Origin: Ascaris suum
Lineage: Eukaryota > Nematoda > Chromadorea > Rhabditida > Ascarididae
NCBI GenBank assembly: GCA_013433145.1
Contig: CM024177.1
Coordinates: forward strand, 6,846,110-6,910,109
Direction: 5' to 3'
DNA: 64,000 nt
Under the pieces are notes generated by a model. That model worked only from the letters and a program-made list of their open reading frames with translations, searched no databases and was not told where the DNA came from. This document shows, piece by piece, positions 50,736 to 63,735 of the stretch. The stretch's first letter is position 1. Each line of letters starts with the position of its first letter. The position numbers and the translations under genes were made by a program.

Positions 50736-50933
50736 TTAATGCTCGTTGAGGTCCTTGTCAGAACCGGTCATTCTCGAGAGGTTTCCATTAGTTGCATAAA
50801 AATGTCTTCTTACATACCTCAGGTGCTCTTTAACTCGCCTCTCAAGATGTCGTCTTGTTTGACCGATGTAAAGTGATTTACCACAAACACCGACAATCTC
50901 ATAAACGCACTGTGAAACATTAGGAAAGCTCAC
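50736..50933 (-). mobile_element. Orphan GIY-YIG endonuclease domain (retroelement-derived)
   Basis: A 65-codon minus frame reads CVYEIVGVCGKSLYIGQTRR followed by HLERRVKEHLRYVRR. The spacing Y..V, then C-x4-YIGQT, then R-x-L-x-x-R-x-x-EH is that of the GIY-YIG nuclease fold found at the C-terminus of Penelope-like elements and in nematode retroelements of the 'YIGQT.R.L..R..EH' type. Both GIY-YIG strands, the catalytic Arg region and the Glu-His are present; the C-terminal half ends early (DLNEH then stop). I did not find a reverse transcriptase within the few kb upstream on this strand (50.9-54.6 kb), so this is a truncated copy or relic. Confidence 0.7.
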
Positions 50934-50939
50934 TGAAGA

Positions 50940-53900
50940 TCACATAATTTCCTAAGAAACGATCGCATAGTTTTGTTCGAAACCACAGAATAGCAAGGCT
51001 CATTAGCACTCTGAAGTGCCAATCCCCAGCAGACTCGTTTTCAAGCCTGATTTAGAAAGATTGCAGCCATTTACATATATTAATTACTATAGAAATGGTT
51101 TTGCATGATGCATATGCTAACAATTATAATCTTTTTAATTCCCGCCTATTAAAGCATTTACTGCACTAGTATTTTAAATAAAAAACAATAACGTAATGCC
51201 TTGTATTTTTTTCTCCCGAGGAGGCCGACTGGCCTCGCAGACTTTTAATTAGCATCGGAATATCCAGCATACTAAATATTGGACGAAATCGGTCTGCAGG
51301 CTGTGCGATAGCTTCGGGTCTTGGTAACTCATCTTTACTATGATTCCGAAGTGAAATTCGACTTAGCGGTCCATTTGCGGTGCTACCAACGAAATTTTAT
51401 CACCATAGTGTCTATGGTTTGCAAATTGAAGCCGCCAAACAGGTAAATTTCGAGTAATCATACAAGGACAGTGACGACGTAATGGGTTTCCGGTATTGTT
51501 TCAGTTCTATCTTTCAAATGCTATTTCGTTTTTCTATTCTTCGTTCCCACTTCGCGGTCGTTCTCGCGATGAAGTACACATAACAGGGTTGATAACGTCG
51601 GTGCTGAGAGATCTCATGACGATTGAATTTTCATTTGAGTACTTATACAGCGGTTGACCGTTTAAAAAAAGCACTGATTTGCGCATGAGGTTTGCACTAA
51701 ATACGCGAGCTTAACAGTCAAAATTTATTCAGCCTGTCCTCTAACCTAGAAAAAATTTACGCCCAGATAAAGTTCATTTATTCGTGATGTGACAGCCTCG
51801 TACGAGTGTCCTTCCGTGTCATGATGTTTACGTGCTCTAAGAGGTACACACTGTTTAATTCGAATTCTTTGAGTTGTGTGTTCGGCACTCTTGTGAATCG
51901 TGCAAATTTGCCGGTTTCGAAATGCCCTCGTTGCGCACATGAGAAAGTGGGGATTATCGCCGCTTCGATGGGATTAAAATTTTTCTCAAAGAGGAAAATA
52001 AGCTCTCTCAAAGTATTTTCCAAAATCATTTACGAAGAATGATGTATTGATTCGCAACGATCAAACAGCAGAGGCGTTGATTGTAGTGAGATTCGAAATT
52101 TTTCTGCATGGAGAGTGATTCGACGATGAAAATACGTGAGGCAGCTCGGTGATACTCGGCAGAAATCTTCCGGACTATTCGCTAGTGCCGTGTGGAATAC
52201 ACTATGAGGCTTTTATTCTTTAGAATTTTGCCTATATTAAAATATTTTCTTCATTGTAGGAAAATTCTTCGAAAAATTCTCTCTTTCACTCTTTTATGCA
52301 GTTTTTCAGTTCTGCTTGAAAATTTTCCCTCTTATTGCAGCATAAATTTTTGAAATGTTTCTTTAGCTCGTGTCACTATTTCACCTCTAATTGCACGTCG
52401 TGTGCAAAAAAAAGCATTTTAGAAATTCTGTAGTTAAGAGTTTCGCTATTAAAAAAAATAGAATAGGTATAAAATTATTCGAGTGGCAAGAAAAATTACA
52501 GTTTTGTTGAAATGAAATTTGAAATCGAGAAAATGAATTCCTCACAGTGATCAATAAATTAACAGGTTAAACTCTCCATTTCAAAGATTGCATATTGCAT
52601 ACTCTAATGCGATTCATTAAAGAATGTTTTATACAGTAGCTGAAATCATTAGTTCATTTTTCGGGGATTATTATTCTCACCACCTAAAAAAATGAAAGTA
52701 TTCCTTAATTAAGAAACGCAAACCTTTTTTCATGGTATCTTTTTCCATTATATTCTTCCAAGTATAAAACGTAATTGATCTTGATAGAAGTGATAATCTC
52801 ACACAAAGAATAGGTGTTAATGACTTCGAGAGCATTCGATTAATTTGCGAACGACAAGCCAATTAGTGGCCAAGCAAAGACGAGAAATGATACGTTCATT
52901 TTGTTGACAATAATTTTCTTGCGCTTTCTAATGGGAATATTCAAAATAAATTGAAAGACAAACATTCGTTTTCCATTGTATCGTTAATATTTTTGTGTTG
53001 ATTTTGACGGTCTTAGTTTCATATGGATGTGACAATTATTATACCGGAGTAGTGGTGATTTCATAGTGTTGCGAGCAAAAAATGCAGAATTTAAGAAGTT
53101 GAGAAGCAAAGAAAAGCGAAATGGTACGATGTGTCGTTGCATTTCGCTCGTAAGGAACGACTTTCAGAAATTACAAAGAAAAAATAAAATTTGCATAACG
53201 ATAGCTTCATTTCTTATCTTATTTAACGAGTCGTGTAAATTGTAAATTTTTCTCTCCCAAACATTGGTTCCTTTTTCCCCGTAAGCATTTTCAGTCGTGC
53301 AAATTTTTCCTTTCACCGCCTGCAATTCTTCACTAAAAAATAAAATACAATTAATTTCTTTCTCCTTTCAAACCTGGGAAGTCTTTTTCGAAATTTAACA
53401 CATCAGCGTGAATGGCGATAGAATGTGCTATCTTTTCGTTGAATATTACATCCGTTAAATTCGACCAGTGTAATTTCTCTCAATTGAGAAGAGTCAATTA
53501 GACGCCCATATGAACATAAAGATATAAACGTGCTCATTGAAGCGACGTTCACATAAAAAATTTTTCCAACGGAAATTTGCAAAAGCGAATTGAAAATGCG
53601 AATTTATGAAAGTATAAAATAAAACCTCTGTCATTTCATTCAATTTTCCGGAAGTGTGATTAACTGTTGCTCATCTATTTGTCTACAGATTTGCTGTATA
53701 TTTGCTATGATCGCTCTTGAGAATATAGTATCGTTAGAATTCATCGTGTATTTTTATTGAAGCTGAGATGTTTGAGTTATTTTCGATCAATGAAAATTTT
53801 TATTCGTTTTATTTGAGGTCAAAAATTTTTCATTCATCACAAAAGAGCAATTAAATAAGTCATATGTACAGAAAGCCTAAAATAGACCACAAATTTACAT

Positions 53901-54637
53901 TTCAGAGCTCAGTGGGAAATAATTTGCATATTATTGAGGAACACTTGCACAATAAAGTAATGATCTATTTATACAAATATGATGCCGTTATTTATTAAAT
54001 AAAGAAACATTATTTTAAACTAAAACAATAAAAGCTAAAATTTACTATCGTTTTGCAATGAGGAATTCTCAATTATTTTCACATGGCATCTTTTAGTTGT
54101 GATCTGCTCCCCAATCATACTTGAGTGCCTTCCATAAATAGCGTAACGAAAGAAACAAGACAGCCATTGGTTCGTTCAAATTGGCACATTTATCGAATTA
54201 AGGGAAATTACTGAGGAAAGATGTAAACAAGAAAACTAACAGTGCAGCATTTGTTCCACCCACCATATTTCAATTAATAGCGTCGAAATTTTGAGGACAA
54301 AAAAGCGCACAAATTTTCCAGAAAATGCAATAAGATGTTGAGACTTCTATATTCGCTATTTTTGTGCGTCGATTGAGATATTTGAAAGGAAGCGTTAAAA
54401 GTTTCTAGGAATGTCTTCGCCCAAATTCGCCTAATGTTTCCATAATATTTCTATTAAATCAAAATATTTAAGAGTTTCCTCACAAAGAGACATTGCATAT
54501 CAAATAAACAAACACAAAAATACACTCAAATTGAGATTGTGTCATTAGCAGCCGAATAATAGCATGCACGTCAATTGCCATACTTAAGTAATAGCAAAGC
54601 AATGAGAAAACAATCAACGAAGAGAATGCAGAAAACG
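50940..54637. other. Stretch without supported genes
   Basis: Upstream side of the orphan GIY-YIG domain. Overlapping open frames at 51746-52042 on both strands have mixed composition but no motif; no reverse transcriptase signature was found. From about 52,300 to 54,600 the DNA is strongly AT-rich with nothing recognisable. Confidence 0.5.
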
Positions 54638-57600
54638 TTAAACGTCACTTCTTTCCTCTTCCTCTTCGTCTACTTCCTCCACTCGTTCGAACTTCACTGA
54701 AGTTGGTACAGAAACTTGACGTGAACATTTCTCCGCTGAAACTTCCTATCAATTAAGAATTTATTTCATCTATCATAATATTTCACGATTATATGATTAT
54801 CTTAGAGCAATTTGAATTACTGACTACGTTCTTCATTCATATCAACTAGAGGGGGTTTCCCAGTGTCAGTTCGATTCTAGCTAGCGGATAGATCTATCGT
54901 TTTCTTCTATTACAATAATATGCACACTCATAGTTGAATTTGAATGGCTATTTTTGATGACGTCATTTACTTTAACAAATGTGTGACAAGCGCAAACAGT
55001 GCTGCGTATAACAGTTCTATTCAAACCTCCAATATAGATGTAACAGTTAAAAATAATTCATTCGGAACATTGCGATTATTTCTTTTAAATTACAAGTAAT
55101 ATATTCGGTGATTTTATTGAAGTTAAGCAATAAACTGTTAGGATATTTTACAGAAACTTCCATCATCACACACCTGGAACGATCGGAATGCCACTCAGAA
55201 CAGAATGTGACCGCTCGGGAATGTCCGCTTTGTTCGCCACAGGGCTCTTTAGAACTTGCCGTAATGAACTGGACCGCGGTCTACAATAGCTATTCGCAAT
55301 AAATTAACGTGAGTGCAAAACGAGAGTTCAATGATAGCTTCACTTACATGCAAGTTCTTTACTTCCTATTATATGCAAATAAACGCTACAAATTAGAGTG
55401 ATATTTATATGCAAATATGTTAAAACTTTTTAGAGATCGTGGTCTGTAATTACCAATGTTATAAGTGAGGCTTTCAATTTCCTATTAGCGAGCTCATATT
55501 AATTTACTTATTTTTATATATAATCATAGGACTATTACGATATTAATGTAAAAAAAAGTGAAAGAAAATTGTTGAATGAGGAAAACTGAGGAATTCCTCA
55601 ATAGCAATGAGGAAAATTCCTTAAGTAAGATCTCTAAGCGAATGAATCGACTGTTTACAATATCAAAATGAGTGTCATTTATTTATAAGTTAGCACTGCT
55701 ATTCGCTTGATGAGTATTCCATAATCGAATGGAAATGACATGAAATGAAGGCAAAATTATGTCTTTTTTTTTGAATGCAAAATGCAAATTATGACAAACG
55801 AATGCAAATCGCATATTTCTTTAATTTATAGATTTAACGACAACAATATTGATTTTAAATGCATTTTCGTAATTATTTGTTGCGAAAAATAAGCAACCTT
55901 CTAAATGACATAGACGCAAGTCGTTGCCTTAAACTTCGTGTAGTTGCACTTCGACTCCATCTCGATTTCGCATTCGATGATGTTGAGGTATTCCTCGTTG
56001 ATTCGGTGTTATGTGGAACCATTCTAACTTCTCCTTCTTGTGCCAGACTGAAATTAGATCAACTTTTGTGAATTTACGGTATTTTACGCTCATATCAACC
56101 TAAAAAAAGCCTCAACGAGAAAAAGACCAACGATTGTGGCTCCATTTCAAGATAACAATTAAAATTAATCCACTTTATTTTTCGATTGCTTTGCAGTCAT
56201 ATCAAATGAATGAAATCATCAGATAAGCTTGAAACTCACGTTACTGAAGCGACTGAGCCGACAAGTTGACCCACAGGACACTTCGCAGCTTCAGTGGAAT
56301 AAAGTGGCCCTTGTCCACTCATAAAGGAGTCGGATTTCTGTTCAGGGAACTTATCGTAGCCATCGTCTACGATCCGAAGTGCAGTCTTCAAAGACACTTT
56401 TTTTCAGGGGCAATTGTTTAATTACTAGATAGCAAATGACAAGAACAACTGCAAAAAATATAGTGTTACGATGGGACTTATTTCGTATATTGTATGTAGA
56501 GTCATAAAAGTAGCTGCAAAGATTGACGCATCAACGATAATAAGAGGCGACCTCATTAGTGAAGTCGTATTTCTTCTCAAAAAGCGAAATATTTCTCCTC
56601 TGCTTTCTTCGAGTTAGTAAACTATCCCTCCGGCTTTCAGAAATCCCATCCATATTAGCACCTTGCGAAAGTAGGCTTACATTAAATACGACTTTTTCGA
56701 TCTCCTCATAATCATAATAGATTTTACTTCCAAAAAGATATTTCATTTGTGCGTGAGCATTCATTTCATTAACTCAAAGATCAGTTCGGTGTCTGTTAGA
56801 TATTTCACAATAATCCAACTGCGGTCGTCCCATTTCACTGCAAGAAAAGCGCTCCATTAATATTTTTTGAGTCGTAAATATATCCTTATTGTAATTCAAA
56901 GTGTTGTACTTAAATCAACATATTAACATACAGCAATATTTTTGTCAATGAGGAAATTCCCCTCGAAGTCGTCATCATTTTCGCCCATTGGATTAAGCAT
57001 CGCTTCGGCGACTTTCACCCAACCCATATAAAAAACGAATTGAAGCATCGTCATAAAAGGAACCCGCAAGTCGATCTGAAACAAAACCAAGTTTAAACAG
57101 GCAATCAACAATTGACACCAAAACATTCCAAGAAAACTTAACAAAAAAACATCTTTATTTTCAGTGAGTTACTCTGTGAAAACATTGGAGTTGCTCTTGT
57201 GCAATTATTAAATGAATAAAAAACAACAACGATACTCTGCAGCTGTGTTGAATGGATCATCACTTAAGCATCAATCCCTTTCATCGAGAGAAAATTAGCA
57301 AGGATATGATAAAAATACTATCCATTTATGTACATTCAAGGAGCACCACTACATTGCTCCATAACTAATGGTCATTTATAGTTAACAGAAAATAACAATA
57401 ATTTCCGGCCATTTCATTCGACTATCACAGATGCGAATTCATTTAAATAACGTTCTACTTAGTTGCTACAAATTGTTGCTCTTCAAGCATACAATACAAC
57501 TCTGACATATTGGTGTTATTTATTAGACTTTTGCATAAGTACGGAGTGACAGCAAAATAAACAGTAAAATTTTGTCTGAAATGAAGAAAAGAATCCAATG

Positions 57601-60600
57601 AATTGATTCGATAGCTATAATCTTGGAAAAGAAAACCCCTACCAATATCGAAATATGACTAATAAAACAATACCAATAAAAAATATTAACTTCCCTTGTA
57701 TATATTAAAATATATTATTTTAGGACATATCGTCTGACTGGTGATTTATTTCTTCGAAAGCTTTTTAATAATTGTCTATTGAAGATCTTTGAAATTACTT
57801 AATATTTGTTTATAGCTTTATATTTGTCCGATGTGAGTGATATTTGGCTGATAGAAATACAACTAATGTGAACCTTCCGCGTAAATCATTCGATGGAACT
57901 CCACACCAATAAACGAACAATTTGGGAGCGCAAATTTTTTCGCAGTCTGAAGACATTACACGAAAAATTCTTAAAGAATTCGCTTTTTCCAAGCATTAAA
58001 ACAACATTTCAAAGAATTTTCCTCAAATAAACAGAAAAAAAAACGATGGTTCGAAAGTGCTAAAAATGTTTGTTGAAATGATCATATAAATTAAAAACTA
58101 TTTTTAGAAGCAATCCAAATTATTATGTGGAAATACAATAGTGATTTATGGGTGAGAGCAATGAAAAGAAGAGATCGAATATCATAAATGTTTAAAAAAA
58201 CGCTTAAGGCATTAAAATATTTCCGAACTAGAAATTAGAGCAAGATGAAAGATCGTTCATTTCCTTGCGATTTATTCGTTAGTATTGCTAAGTGCTTGAT
58301 CAGTCAAACGAGCCTAGTCTGAAAATTCGAATCTTTTCTACGATATTCTCATAAAAGAGTACAGGCTTCGAGTAATCGAAATATTGCAAATATTGCTATA
58401 GCGCTGCAAATTGAAGAATTAAAAAAAAATGACGTGCATGTTATATCTGATACGTTTCTGAATTCAACAGTAAATATTTCCCGTCAAGTAAAAAATATAA
58501 GTAAATGAAAAGTGCTAAACGAAATATTTACTTTGTGGGTAATTGGTGGTGCCATTCATTTGTATCAGTCAATAAATTCACTTTTGTAAACATGACGGTC
58601 GAGTTGTCATTTCACAGTTACCGTTAGAAAATAATGCAAAGAAAACGATCAATCACAACTTGACGTTAATTTCGCAAGCATGCAAACGTTAATTTATAAT
58701 ATTGCAAATAATACTCCGATATTGCTATAGAACTTTTTTCGCTTTATGTTCATTTTGGTTTCGTTTTTATTCTGAGGTATTTGAAGAAACAGCCACCCGC
58801 AAAAAACGATCATCATTAAAGAATGAACATAGCAATCAAACATAGCAATTCAGCCAGTGACTTCATTTAAACCACATCATGAAATTAATGCGAGATTTTA
58901 AACGAAGAAACTCAATGAACGATTTCAATGTGTGGTGGTATTTTATTAAAATAAGATATATAATACCGATGGTTTATTAGTTGTTTGCTCGCTTAGAATA
59001 TGTTGACGCGCAACTAGACATATAATGAAATAGACGCGGACTGCCAAGAAGACCACCTGAAAACTCGAAGATCACTCCCTTTAGAAAAAAGAGCATATCT
59101 TGTTAGTTGTTTAACTTGAAACATTTAAGCATAGCCATCTTTGTCTAGTACACTGTCGACAAGTTCATGTATTGGTTCGCTAACTAGCTATTTTCCATTT
59201 GTAATAGTGCTGTGAAAATCTTTAAAGCTCGAAGAAATTCGGAGATGTTTCCGGTCTCTGCTTACACCTAATTTCACACTAGAAAAGTGACTTAAAATGG
59301 CGTTTATTTACCACTGACTTCAGTTATGGATTCAATAAAGGTTCAAAAATAGTTTGCAATACCTATGAGCAATCAACGCCACATCATTTCAAAATTGGTT
59401 ACTTCGGCAATATCAACGTTTAAATTAAATATTAGGACAACTGAATCGCCACAATGCAACAATGTTATGCAATATACGAATAATGGCCTTTTGAAATGCG
59501 GCCTTAGAATGGTGAAGAAAATGTCCCGACGGTATCATTACCAGAGTCAAGAGCCTCTGAGTGCATCATTGCAGGTCTCTGACTCCACACTGGAGCTATT
59601 ATGCAGTAATAACTGTAAAGAAATCAACTCCGCATTTTCCTTCCTCGATTCGGTGTAATAACGGAGAAATCAATTGTAAAGATATCATCAATCCTTCATC
59701 TTGAACATTTTCATAGCGGTGAGACAGAAATGAGGCATTATATTACTAAAGTCTTATGGGACAATATAGTTTACGTATTTCTTCCTATCTCCATAAAAAC
59801 ATTCAACATTCAAGGTAATGGTGATCGCTACTGCAATGGACCCTTCATCGCGATGGAACATCCATGAGCTCACTTGCCCCGCACGCTGCATATCTTTCTC
59901 TCTCTCATTCTTATACTACAGCGTAAATTGTCTAAAACTTCTCCAATGTTTTCAGCTACAAATTAAAATGAGGTCGGAAGGGCACTTAGATGAACATGAA
60001 AAGAACACTGATATGGGGGATGGATGAAGCGCACAAATCCGCAAAGGCATCTACTTATAATGAAGTCTGAGAAATACTGAGTAAATTGTCATACCTGAGG
60101 ATAGGCAAGTGGTACTGGAACCCAATCATAGTTACACAACTCGGCAAGATTTGTTCGAAAAAGGCGAATCTCCTGTAAAAATTAAAACTTTTGAAATGCT
60201 GCAGTGTTTCTGTAACTCTTCACGAAAGGCATTTTGCTCATTTTACTAACAGTAAAGAATTAAGGCTGGATAGTCAAAGTGATATAATTCTTTTTATACC
60301 GTATAGTATTCCCTAATGGAAACGTCTTTAATGAAAAACTTCGGGAAAGTATAATTGCGCTTATTCATTGCGCTTTTCTCTGCTGCAAAATTTGCTGCAA
60401 GCGCTTTAATTGGTGATCTGTGAAAGAATGAATAAAAAAGCGTTGAAGTCGATGCATTATCATTGAAACGTGTTGGCGTTAATGAATTTGATGGAAATTT
60501 CGAGCCCTTTCAAATTAGCGCTGAAAATTTTATCTCGTGCCTAAATTCGAGTAATTGTTGTTTCGCCAAATAAGGGCCTCTGCTTAGTAAGCGTTAATAG

Positions 60601-63600
60601 TGATTTCACAAGCTATCACAAATTTATTTAACTAAATTTTTAAACAGAGAGAGTAATTTAACAAGAAACGGGGAAAGCATTGAAGTAACACTTTTATGCA
60701 TCCAAATTTATAAATTGTATTTCATATACGACGAATGATTCTGCTACATAAAACCAGCGATCCAAATGATAAATCAACAACGCTCGAAGAATAGGCGAAT
60801 GAAAATAAAATGCGGTAATATAAGCCTCCGTTTGGAAATTTATGGATCGAACAACGTCTCAAGTCGAATTTGAATGCTTTACTGCCCCTGTCGTTCGAAA
60901 GAACTATCAAATCACTGTAACAATCTATACCTTATAACAAACCAGTATAAGTTCAGTATAGCAAATCAGTTTAACGATCGAACAAATATAACTATAAAAT
61001 TATAATGTCTTCGATCACTGATGGCTATAAAATCAATGTGATCGATAAATCAGCGGATATGAAGAGCAACCATGACTATAAGCAGTTCTAACTAGACGTC
61101 ACATCGAAGAGAAATAAAACATACCTGCAGCATCGAATTCATCAATACATCTGCATCAATTTTGCCAGCTTTCCTTAATTTGTATATCATCGAGAATATC
61201 CAATTAAAAGGGACGAAATATTTGTTGTATTTCAAATCGATCCCCTCGAGCATTTCCAGTTCGTGAGGCAGCAAAAAACCTTGAAGCATCAACTCTCATC
61301 AATCATTTTTTAGGTTACATCAGTCACACATCTAAAATTTTTTCGATAGGGGCTTCGTTTATAGTGGCGAATGGCGATAGAAGAACCCTCTCTTGTCCTA
61401 TTACGCTTCAAATCGACATTTTATTTCCAAGACTAATATGAGCACTCCTCCTCGTCCCCTCCCTTTCCGTTCCTCTTCATTATCTTTTCATCACCTCACT
61501 CCTCCAACGGTTGGCCGTCCTATTAAATTGTTTCATGAAAAGCAAAAGTAAAAGGAAATGAATGAACCAACTTAATCGAAGAGATGATATTTGGAAATTT
61601 CCCAAGTTTTACTGATTGTCTACGTCTGTAGTGATAAAAAAAGACAGGTGAGATCGATGGGTAAAAAACATTAGATAAGCGAATATTTTAAAAAATTTCT
61701 ATAATGAATGAGAACGCAGTCAAGCAGAGATCAGCCACTATTATTTTACTACAAAAGAAACCAATTTCGTTGAAGAAGGTTTAGCCCGTTTGCATGAAAT
61801 GTGATCAAATTAGCCTTCAAAATATATTCATCTATTTGACAGGTTTGTCTTCGGAATTTTCTCACCTGCCGCCGTTTCGTTTGGACAACAGACTTCGTTT
61901 ACGTAACACTCAACTTCGTCTATGCAAGATATTCATCATAAGAAACATACCTGCTTTCATAACGCTCTGCATTGTTGGAAACCTTCGTCGAACACGCATG
62001 CTAATATCTCTGAAAACGAGAACCTGCGATAGACAAATATATCGAACGATATTTCGCCGTTGTATTCTCGTTTCAGGGTCATCGCCACGTATGTAAGTAC
62101 TTACAAAGAGTGCCTGACTGAAATGTACGAGATTCGAGATTTTCCAGGAAAATCTTATAGAAAACGTTGAAAAATTTGGCAACGAAAGAAGGAGGATTTA
62201 AACTTTAGAAATGAAAATTTTAAATATAAAGAATAAGTGAAAAAGAGTGGCCAGATATTTCGTTTCATTTCCGTTCATTTGGCCAATAAAATACGAATAT
62301 AAATTTGCATATATTTCATTATTTATTGACAGCTTATGAAAACAGTTGTTATATTAAGCGGAATTGCGATAACCAATGTTGTGCTATCTGCTAAGTCACT
62401 CGTCTCATTGGCAAAAATATTACCTTTAATTTCACTTCCTATAAACGGTAAAATTTACAACATTTCTAAGTTTTCATGGCTATAAACACATTGCAAAACT
62501 GAAATTAATGGTTAAAAAATACGAGAATTTATTTCCAAAGAAGAAGTTCTATCCACTCTTTGTTATACGGCGTTCTAAATGGCAATCTGCCCGCGCCTAA
62601 TTACAATGACGGGAACGTTGATAGGACGAACGAATTTCATGTGCATCGAAAAGCAGCTCTGAGCTTTCTTGATAATATAATTTGTTGAAGTAGTGGAATA
62701 TTGCAGAAATTTTAGACATTTTAAGGGAATTTTTCGAGCAATGCAAAAATAATTTCATATCCGAAGTTGTGCTAATTCAAACAGCAGCCATTGGAACTAG
62801 TGAAATAATGACACGGAATCTCATCTTTTCGAAAAATGGCAATGATAAATCAATGAAAAAGAGAAGGCTTTCAATCGGAATTTGCAAGTGCCAACTCACT
62901 CACTTTTCAATCCATCCCATATTTGCGAAAATTTTCTTCCATCGGTCGACCACCATATTAACAAAGAAACCGAGCATAAATGCTAGAGGTATATAATCGA
63001 GTTTTTGATTACAAAGCTCAACAATCGCTTCAAATACCCTAAAATTTTTAACGATTCGAATGCGTTCATTTAAAAACAAAATTTTGAGGAAATTCCATGA
63101 CTTATGTAGAGAATTAATACGCATTACTTCAGTGACTATATTACTCGAGTTTGACTACCAGCGTTCAATGGATTCAGAATTATGCACGTCAATGGCGATC
63201 ATGAAATTTTCCCCTCCATATCGTGAAAAATCTTTCGCATTTCATTCTTTAGAAATATGATCAGTGTTTTCCACAAGAGATTCCATCCGGAAGATTCCCT
63301 ATAATATTGACATTCATGCTGATTCGATAGATCATGAGACCGAAATGATGAACAGTTAACAACTATTAATTGGTTGCCGAAGCCAAATAGATGATCAGCC
63401 TTTATAACGAAGTGGTTTATCCCTCTTAAAAAAATAATTCCATAGTGAAACTACTGCCACTCCTATTATACATATTTGACAACATCTGCATGATTTCAAT
63501 ATAACAAACATATTTGCAAATATATTGAATGTGAATCCGAAAAACACTACCGCTTTCCTTCAGGAGTGAGAATCCAATCGCTTCTATAAAATAAATCGAT

Positions 63601-63735
63601 TTTATAATAGAAAATTGTCCATACAAAAAGCTCGGTGGCAACCGATTTCCAAACACTTCCTCGCCATCGAAAGAGAACCCTGAGAAAGGTGAGTGGAGTA
63701 GAAGAAGATAAATCGAGATGATAGGAAACTGTCAT
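54638..63735 (-). CDS. Bestrophin, Ca2+-activated anion channel, 11 exons
   Basis: Bestrophins are pentameric plasma- or ER-membrane anion (Cl-/HCO3-) channels. Exons in order: 63551-63735, 62904-63038, 61951-62117, 61125-61279, 60095-60172, 58967-59056, 56932-57075, 56240-56385, 55898-56047, 55172-55280, 54638-54745. All are bounded by AG/GT and joined in phase, giving about 488 aa. The start [12 protein letters not shown] matches the conserved bestrophin N-terminus. The neck [10 protein letters not shown] lies at residues 77-86, with I78, F82 and F86 in the positions of the human neck residues I76, F80 and F84. The [18 protein letters not shown] block starts at 272 and the acidic Ca2+-clasp GENDDDFE at 301-308. 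PLYSTEAA near 346 begins the cytosolic segment, followed by a Ser/Thr/Arg-rich tail and an acidic end ([11 protein letters not shown]). Odd points are Asn303 in the clasp and ARQHI where GRQF is usual. Without splicing of exon 9 the frame stops at 55873, giving a 424-aa form. The exon 10 donor (55172 or 55174) is chosen by reading phase. Family certain; the last two exons probable. Confidence 0.93.

Noticed and set aside
51778..52042. Overlapping protein-like ORFs on both strands, considered as a Penelope-element linker or zinc-binding exon
   Set aside because: No RT or zinc-knuckle pattern could be shown, and the two strands compete.
54840..54900. tRNA-like AGTTCGATTCT word
   Set aside because: No A box or pairable stems at the right distance.
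56531..56764. 77-codon minus ORF with a VNEM start reminiscent of the bestrophin VDEMH block
   Set aside because: It lies inside the intron between exons 7 and 8. The true continuation ([14 protein letters not shown] ... PLYSTEAA) is at 56240-56385 and joins in phase to exon 7.
61794..62096. 100-codon + strand ORF
   Set aside because: Antisense to bestrophin exon 3.
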